Shown here one piece after another: positions 58,406 through 64,000 of a DNA stretch of 64,000 nucleotides. A program made the translations under genes and the position numbers. Position 1 is the first letter of the stretch. The number at the start of each line of letters is the position of its first letter. This DNA comes from Carnegiea gigantea (taxonomy: Eukaryota; Streptophyta; Magnoliopsida; Caryophyllales; Cactaceae): the NCBI GenBank assembly GCA_029747015.1, contig JAKOGI010000085.1:997501-1061500 (forward strand), given 5' to 3'. Under the pieces are notes generated by a model, which saw only the letters and a list, made by a program, of their open reading frames with translations, was not told the DNA's origin and searched no databases.

Positions 58406-60078
58406 TCAAGTTGTTTTAATTAAACCCAATTCAAGTCTATTCTTCTCAAATTGTTCTCTACTTAGTGTCTTGATAAAAATATCAGCAATTTGTTTATTAG
58501 TGGCACAAAAATTCATTGAAATCAAACCCTTTTCAACATTATCTCTCAAAAAATGATGATGAATGTCAATATGTTTAGTCCTTTTATGTTGACATGGATT
58601 TTTGGAAATATTAATTGCACTTGTATTATCACAAAAAACAGGAATGCATCCCGTGTCAACACAAAAGTCTTTGAGTTGTTGCCTTATCCACAACAGTTGA
58701 GCACAACAAGAGGCGGCTGCAATATATTCAGCTTCTGCTGTGGACATGGCAGCTGAGTATTGTTTCTTGGTTGTCCAAGATACCAAACAGGGTCCAAGAA
58801 AATGAGCCATACCTGAGGTGCTTTTGCTATCAACCAAAAAGCCTGCATAGTCAGCATCAGCATACCCAACAAGGTTAAAGTTGCATCCTCTAGGATACCA
58901 TAAAGCCAAATCAGGTGTATGTTTTAAATATCTAAAAATTTGTTTAACAGCCTTTAAATGTGATTCTTTAGGCTTAGACTGAAAACGAGCACACAAACCA
59001 ACGCTGAAAACAATGTCAGGTCTACTAGCAGTTAGGTAAAGAAGCGACCCCATCATGCCCCTATAGGATTTCTCCTCGACTGAGGGACTCCCATCATCCA
59101 TTACCAACCTGGTTGAAGGAGAGATGGGAGTATCAATAGGCTTGGCCGATTCCATTCCAAATTGCTTAAGTAATTTCTTGACATATTTTTGTTGATGTAT
59201 CATGGTGCCGTTTGAAGTTTGTTTGATTTGCGAGCCTAAGAAAAAATTAAGCTCACCCATCATGCTCATTTCAAACTCACTCCTCATCATTTTTGAAAAC
59301 TCTTCACATAAATCATTGTGTGTTGTACCAAATATAATGTCATCGACATATACTTGGATAATCAACAAATGTTCCCCCTTAGATTTTAGAAACAAGGTAT
59401 TATCAACCTTGCCTCTTCTAAAACCATTTTCGAATAAAAAGTTTGACAAACATTCATACCAAGCTCTAGGAGCTTGTTTTAAACCATAAAGCGCTTTATC
59501 AAGTTTAAAAACATAGTTAGGAAATTCTTTACTTTCAAAACCAGGGGGTTGCATCACATACACCTCTTCTTTAAGGTATTCGTTGAGGAATGTACTTTTG
59601 ACATCCACATGATATAGCTTTATCTCCATATGAGCTGCAAAAGCTATCAAAATGCGGATAGCCTCAATCCTTGCAAGAGGTGCAAAGGTTATTCATAATC
59701 AATGCCCTCTTCTTAGTTATAGCCTTGAACCACCTGCTGGGCCTTATTCTTAGTGACTGTTCCGAACTCATCAAGCTTGTTCCGGAACGCCCACTTGGTG
59801 CCAATGATTGATCTATCCTCTGGCCGTGGTACAAGGTGCCACACCTTGTTCCTTTCAAACTGATGAAGATTCTCTTGCATTGTCGTGACCCAATCTGAAT
59901 CTGCAAGAGCTTCATTAACATTTTTTGGCTCAATATTAAAGAGAAAAGCATAAAAAGCACAGAAATTTTTAAGTTTAGATCTAGTTTGCACTCCTGTATT
60001 AATGTCAGACAAAATTTGATCAAGAGGGTGCAAACTTTGGTGCTTCCATGGTCGTGGAGTAAGTGGGTCCACAGACAC
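58406..60078 (-). pseudogene. RT and RNase H of element IV
   Basis: The frame at 60078-59713 holds the start of the RT domain (NKVWHLVPRPEDRSIIGTKW, RNKLDEFG). After a stop and shift near 59690 a second frame (59650-58406, 414 codons) is open: LYHVDVKSTFLN, VYVMQPPGFE, ALYGLKQAPRAWYECL, the catalytic LLIIQVYVDDIIFG, GMMGSLLYLTASRPDI. RNase H: VGYADADYAGFLVDSKSTSG (first Asp), MSTAEAEYIAAASC (Glu), FCDNTSAI (Asp), HIDIHHHFLRD. All catalytic acids are in place. The long open frame suggests recent activity compared with the rest. Confidence 0.92.
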
Positions 60079-60119
60079 GCTTTCTATTCTTGCTGGAATA
60101 CTCGGCGAAATAGGTTCAG

Positions 60120-60200
60120 GAACTGTTCCCGAACCTGTTCTAAAGCCTGTTTCTGAGCCTGTTCCTGAGCCTGTTCTGGAGCCTATTTCCTAGCCTGTTC
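60120..60200 (-). repeat. 12-bp minisatellite in the integrase-RT linker, about 7 units
   Basis: Units of the form gaacaggctca (12 bases with variants) code for repeated (Ser/Arg)-Thr-Gly-(Ser). Each carries GAACAG, the hexamer in excess across element IV. Confidence 0.7.
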
Positions 60201-61292
60201 GAGAAGAATTAGGCTGGTTTTGATCCAAAGCGGGTTCAACAGTACTTCCCCCTGTCTGGTTCAGACCTTGCCCACCTTCCAAGGAAACAGTTCCAGGCCC
60301 TGATCCATCCTCAGGACTTTTACCTTTCTCATGTGCGAGCAACAAATCTTTTCTAGCAAGGCCCAATTCGTAATCATCTTCCTGTGCATCATTCTCAATT
60401 AGAGAGTTAGTTTCATCAAATAGCACATGCACACTCTCCTCAACACACAAGGTTCGCTTATTGAACACTTTGTATGCCTTACTGTGTAAGGAGTAACCAA
60501 GAAATATTGCCTCATCACTCCTTGGATCAAACTTTCCTAAGGCATCCTTCCCATTATTATGCACAAAACATTTACAACCAAATACTCTCAAATGCATAAT
60601 ATTGAGTTTTCTACCCTTGAGAAGTTCATAAGGAGTTTTGTTAAGAATAGGTCTAATCATGCATCTATTTATAATGTAACATGATGTGTTCAAAGCTTCT
60701 GCCCAAAAGTTTCTAGGAAGACCACTAGCAATGAGCATTGTTCTAGTCATGTCTTCTAGAGTACGATTTTTACGCTCTACCACCCCATTCTGCTGGGGTG
60801 TTCTTGGAGCTAAAAAGTTATGATCAACACCATGCTCATTACAATAGTCAATAAAGCTCGAATTTTCAAATTCTGTACCATGATCAGACCTTAGGCAAAC
60901 CAATGAGTGTCCTACTCTCTTTTCAATCTTTTTGAGAAATGAAAGAAATTTTTCAAATGTTTCATCTTTAGAAGCCAATACAAGGTCCAAGTGAAACGAG
61001 AATAGTCATCCACTACAACAAACACATACCTCTTCCCACCTCTACTTGTGATCCTCATAGGACCACACAAATCGACATGTAACATTTCGAGAGGTCCGGT
61101 AGTGCTAACACAATTTTTCAATTTAAAAGAATTTCTGACTTGTTTCCCCCTAGCACAAGCGTCACATACCTTGCCATCATTGTATTTGATGGAAGGTAAG
61201 CTGACAACTAGATCTTTGGAAACCAATTTGTTCAAAAAAGAGAGACTTGCATGACCTAGTCTCTTGTGCCAAAGCATAACATCATCATTCAA
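60190..61292 (-). pseudogene. Integrase of element IV
   Basis: The frame from 61292 shows the HHCC finger (LWHKRLGHASL, then VCDACARGKQ) and the core start MLHVDLCGPM (first Asp). A shift near 60960 moves it to a frame with VCLRSDHGTEFEN (second Asp), TPQQNGVVERKNRTLEDM (Glu), and ALNTSCYIINRCMIRP. The C-terminal part, with VFGCKCFVHNN and AIFLGYSLHSKAYKVFNKR, leads to an acidic Gly/Ser/Thr-rich linker ending at TAG 60190. The D,D,E acids are intact but the shift breaks translation. Confidence 0.9.
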
Positions 61293-61357
61293 AGCACTAA
61301 ACAGGTCAGATTATTTTGGGGAACAGAAGAAATACATACTTTACATACATTTTTGTG

Positions 61358-61980
61358 TCACTTCCCCCTCAACACAGCATCTCCGGTGTTGATATTAATA
61401 ACTAAGCAACGTTTTGGAGAAAACGCTACTAGGTTGTCTTTATCACACAGTTGGGACACACTAAGTAGATTATGCTTTAAGCCATCCACAAGATATACAT
61501 TGTCAATAAAATGGGAGAGCGACTCACCTATCTTACCTATTCCGACAACTGTCTCGGACTTGCCATTACCAAATGCCACACTCCCTCCTTCTGAGGCTAT
61601 AAGTGAGAGGAAGTTAGATTTCTCACCAGTCATATGCCTTCAACACCCGCTGTCAACATATCACAGCTGGCTATTTCCTGGGTTGTTCCCTGAGTTGTTT
61701 CCTGGGTTGTTCCCTGTCACTTTAGCCTGCAAAACAAATTAGGGGTTAGTTTTGGGAACCCAGATCCACTTGGGTCCCATTCCCTTAGACATGCAAAGCT
61801 CATCTTTTCTAACCCAAATTTGCTTCACATAAATCAAGTTCCTTTCTATGGCACACCTTCTTATGGGACAAGCATACCGATAATGACCTGTTTTACCACA
61901 ATGAAAACAAAAAATATTCTCAGATAGACCCACATATTTCCTATTAACTGGGTAAACGGTTCATTTAGGCATAAAACCTA
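61358..61980 (-). pseudogene. Second zinc knuckle and protease of element IV
   Basis: Zinc knuckle CFHCGKTGHYRYAC (CX2CX4HX4C) near 61910-61870, followed by WIWVPKTNP and a TAA at 61739. The same frame then holds a short repeat (NNPGNNSGNNPGN), a stop, YVDSGC followed by TGA, and RHMTGEKSNFLSL. The protease motif is DSGC, as usual for this lineage. GIGKIGESLSHFIDNVYLV and LLSVSQLCDKDNLV follow to 61358. At least three stops in frame. Confidence 0.82.
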
Positions 61981-62059
61981 GTCCCTTCTTGCCTTGGTTA
62001 TAATGAGTATTCAGCCAATTTAGCGCCTGTGAGGACCTGTTCCAGCGCTTATTTGCTGT

Positions 62060-63547
62060 GAGGTCAGATTCCACTTGTTTTAATTATTCAAGCAATTTTC
62101 TGTTTTCATCAAGCAGAGATTCAACCTTCTGTTTCAGTTCAAAGGACTCACTTTCCAGCTTAGAGAAGTTAATTGAAAACACTTCTTCTTTCATACTCAA
62201 GGTTTCTTTAAGTTTATTAAGGTCTTCATGCAAAACAAGTGCCTTGTTGTCAACTTCAAGTTTTTCACTTTTAAGGATTTCATTCCCATGTTCTAGTTCT
62301 CTAATATCTCTTTTTAACTCAGAACATATATCCTTTAACATGCAATTCTCAGAATTAATAGAATCACATTCATCCATTAAAGTGAATAATAAATCTTCAA
62401 GTTTTGCTTTATTGAGACCACATACCTTATCCTTGAGTTGAGCTAAGCTGTCCAGTGGTTCATGATCTGAGTCTGTATCACTTCTGGCCATAAGAGTTAT
62501 GGCAACATCCTCTTCTTCAGTCCCTTCATCGTCCTCAGTGGAATCTTCCCAAGCCGCAAGCATTGCCCTTGAGAAACGCTTGGCAGAACAGTTTCCACCC
62601 TGTTTCGTACATTATTTTCTGGACTGTTCAGGCCCTTGTTCCTCTTTCAACAATGGGTAGTATTTCACAATGTGGTCATGTTTACCACATTTGAAACACC
62701 CAGAGAACTATTCCTGGTCATTGTTCTTGGACCTGCTGAAGTTTTTCTTCTTAGAGTTTTCCTTGGCCTTCTTGAAAAACTTCTTGAATTTTCGGGTGAT
62801 CATGGCCATTTCTTCCTTATTAAGGTCCGAGCTATCCTCCTCCAAGACCTTTAGAGCAATGCCTCAGTCCTTTTTGATCTCCTCTTTTTGTTGAGAATTT
62901 CTCCTAATCTCATACGTTTGGAGATTGCCAATAAGTTCATCCAAGGAGATTTTCTTCATATCCTTGGCCTCTTGAATGGCCGTGACTTTGGCTTCCCATG
63001 ATTGTGGCAAAAATCGTAGGATTTTCCTCACCAATTCCTCAGTGGTGAAGGACTTTCCTAATGATTTTAGCTCATTAGTAATATGGGTGAAGCGGGTATA
63101 CATCTCCATCACTGTTTCTTTATCATCCATTTCAAATAACTCATACTTTCTCATAAGAAGCTCAATTCTTGATTGCTTCACTTGATTTGTGCCTTCATGA
63201 GTTACTTCGAGGGCATCCCAAATCTCTTTGGCTGAATTGCACTTAGAAATGCGAGTGTACTCATCAGGACCAAGGCCAAAATACAAGAGTTTTTTAGCCT
63301 TTGCATTCTTTTCCATCATCTTAAAATCTTCGGCATTGAATTCCTGAGGCTCCTTGGGAACCATATTCCCATCTCTGATTGCCTTTTTAGGAATGAGTGG
63401 ACCATTCTTGATAATCATCCATAACTCATAATCATCAGCTTGAACATAGTTTTCCGTGCGATTCTTCCACCAACTATAATGTTGACCATTAAAGTATGGT
63501 GGTCGAGTCACAGATTGACCCTCAAGCATTTCTTGTGGTGTACTCAT
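62060..63547 (-). pseudogene. gag of element IV
   Basis: ATG at 63547 (MSTPQEMLEGQSVTRPPYFN) begins the copia-type Gag (YSWWKNRTENYVQADDYELW, KEIWDALEVTHEGTNQVKQS). A TGA follows at 62864, at the start of the basic region. The same frame continues (KKFFKKAKENSKKKNF), with a zinc knuckle CFKCGKHDHIVKYYP near 62695-62650 in which the last Cys is Tyr. The next frame part (62563-62084) is Glu/Lys/Leu-rich and coiled-coil-like (LKDICSELKRDIRELEHGNE). Gag and protease share one frame. Stops at 62864 and near 62704 and 62611. Confidence 0.85.
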
Positions 63548-63584
63548 CTTCCAGAATCTCTCAAGGTGTTAGCCTTTAAATGAG

Positions 63585-63601
63585 AACCTGGTCTGATGCC
63601 A
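63585..63601 (-). promoter_or_regulatory. Primer binding site of element IV (degenerate, Met tRNA-like)
   Basis: Minus strand TGGCATCAGACCAGGTT resembles TGGTATCAGAGCCAGGTT with one substitution and one missing base. It lies two bases inside the LTR start at 63604. Confidence 0.65.
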
Positions 63602-63603
63602 CT

Positions 63604-64000
63604 TGATAGAAATGAGAGTACACAAACACAAGAGGGGGGTGAATTGTATTGCCAAATTTTCGCAGTTTTCTGGAAACAGGTTTAGACCCTGTTCGGACAA
63701 ACTGTTTGTAACACGCCTAGAAAATGGAAATGCATTGGAAATAAGTAGAAGAGAAAGTGAACACAGGATTTTTACGTGGAAACACCTCTAACCCAACTGA
63801 GATGAAAAACCACGACCTACCTCTGTAGGATTTTCACACCACTTCACTGTTCGGGCTAAACACATTACAATGTAACCCTCACTATTACAACTTGTAACTC
63901 ACATGTAACCGTCTTCCCTAAGACCGGTTGCCCCACGTCCAAAAGTCCCCTTGACTTAGACACACTCAACTCACTTTTGAAAGAGAGAGAATAAGATGGA
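63604..64000 (-). repeat. 5' LTR of element IV, inner 397 bp in the window
   Basis: Begins TGATAGAAATGAGAGT and aligns without gaps with 53961-54357, then runs off the right end. Confidence 0.92.

Larger units (their letters stand above)
53961..64000 (-). mobile_element. Element IV: Ty1/copia LTR retrotransposon, SIRE/Maximus type, 5' end outside window
   Basis: Minus-strand order from right to left: 5' LTR (partial), primer site, gag, protease, integrase, RT, RNase H, then a third frame, polypurine tract and 3' LTR. Integrase before RT is the Ty1/copia order, and a large extra frame after pol is a mark of the SIRE/Maximus lineage. Over the 397 bases visible in both LTRs I count roughly 30-35 differences, almost all transitions, with no indels. 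Gag-pol has several stops and at least three frameshifts, so it is dead. Confidence 0.9.

Overview
The window is repeat-dominated nuclear DNA from a flowering plant, probably a eudicot; the species cannot be named from it. The evidence is four families of plant LTR retrotransposons (two primed by initiator-Met tRNA, one by Asp tRNA), a plant L1-type LINE, the 3' part of an Au SINE and a CYP89-like cytochrome P450 pseudogene. I see no intact host gene. Nearly every coding region is a decayed transposon gene.

Layout. 1-32.2 kb is one three-level nest. Element I is a Ty3/gypsy element of the Tat lineage on the + strand: gag, protease, reverse transcriptase (RT)/RNase H and an integrase missing its core, then two arrays of a ~59-bp hairpin repeat, an antisense gene, and a tandem family of three small antisense genes, ending in a 3' LTR near 32.2 kb. 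Element II (11083-30257, - strand) is a Del/Tekay-type chromovirus with ~2.5-kb LTRs, inserted in the middle copy of the small antisense genes. Element III (14871-23042, - strand) is an Athila-like gag-protease element without pol, inserted into the integrase zinc finger of element II with a perfect 5-bp target duplication (TTGCC).

32.2-53.9 kb holds an AT-rich low-complexity tract, a nearly complete LINE (35077-41416, - strand) with a 12-bp target duplication, the P450 pseudogene just beside it (41.5-42.4 kb), an Au SINE fragment (44.9 kb), a microsatellite, a 49.4-50.35 kb tandem repeat, an orphan short LTR with a Met primer site (51.8-52.2 kb), a GC-rich island (52.6-53.1 kb) and a cluster of dispersed 15-bp palindromes (53.4-53.9 kb).

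53961-64000 is element IV, a Ty1/copia element of the SIRE/Maximus type on the - strand: gag, protease, integrase, RT/RNase H, then a large third open frame next to the 3' LTR. Its 5' LTR runs off the right edge.

The less explained parts are: the triplicated antisense mini-genes of element I, each with a TATA-like box about 75-130 bp upstream; the extra acidic-tailed frame ahead of gag in element II; the gag-protease-only element III, free of in-frame stops apart from two opposite homopolymer frameshifts; the third frame of element IV with a host-gene-like leader; and a strong excess of the hexamer CTGTTC/GAACAG across element IV. Decay bears the mark of cytosine deamination: stops in element I fall at codons one C-to-T step from Gln or Arg, and LTR pairs differ mostly by transitions.
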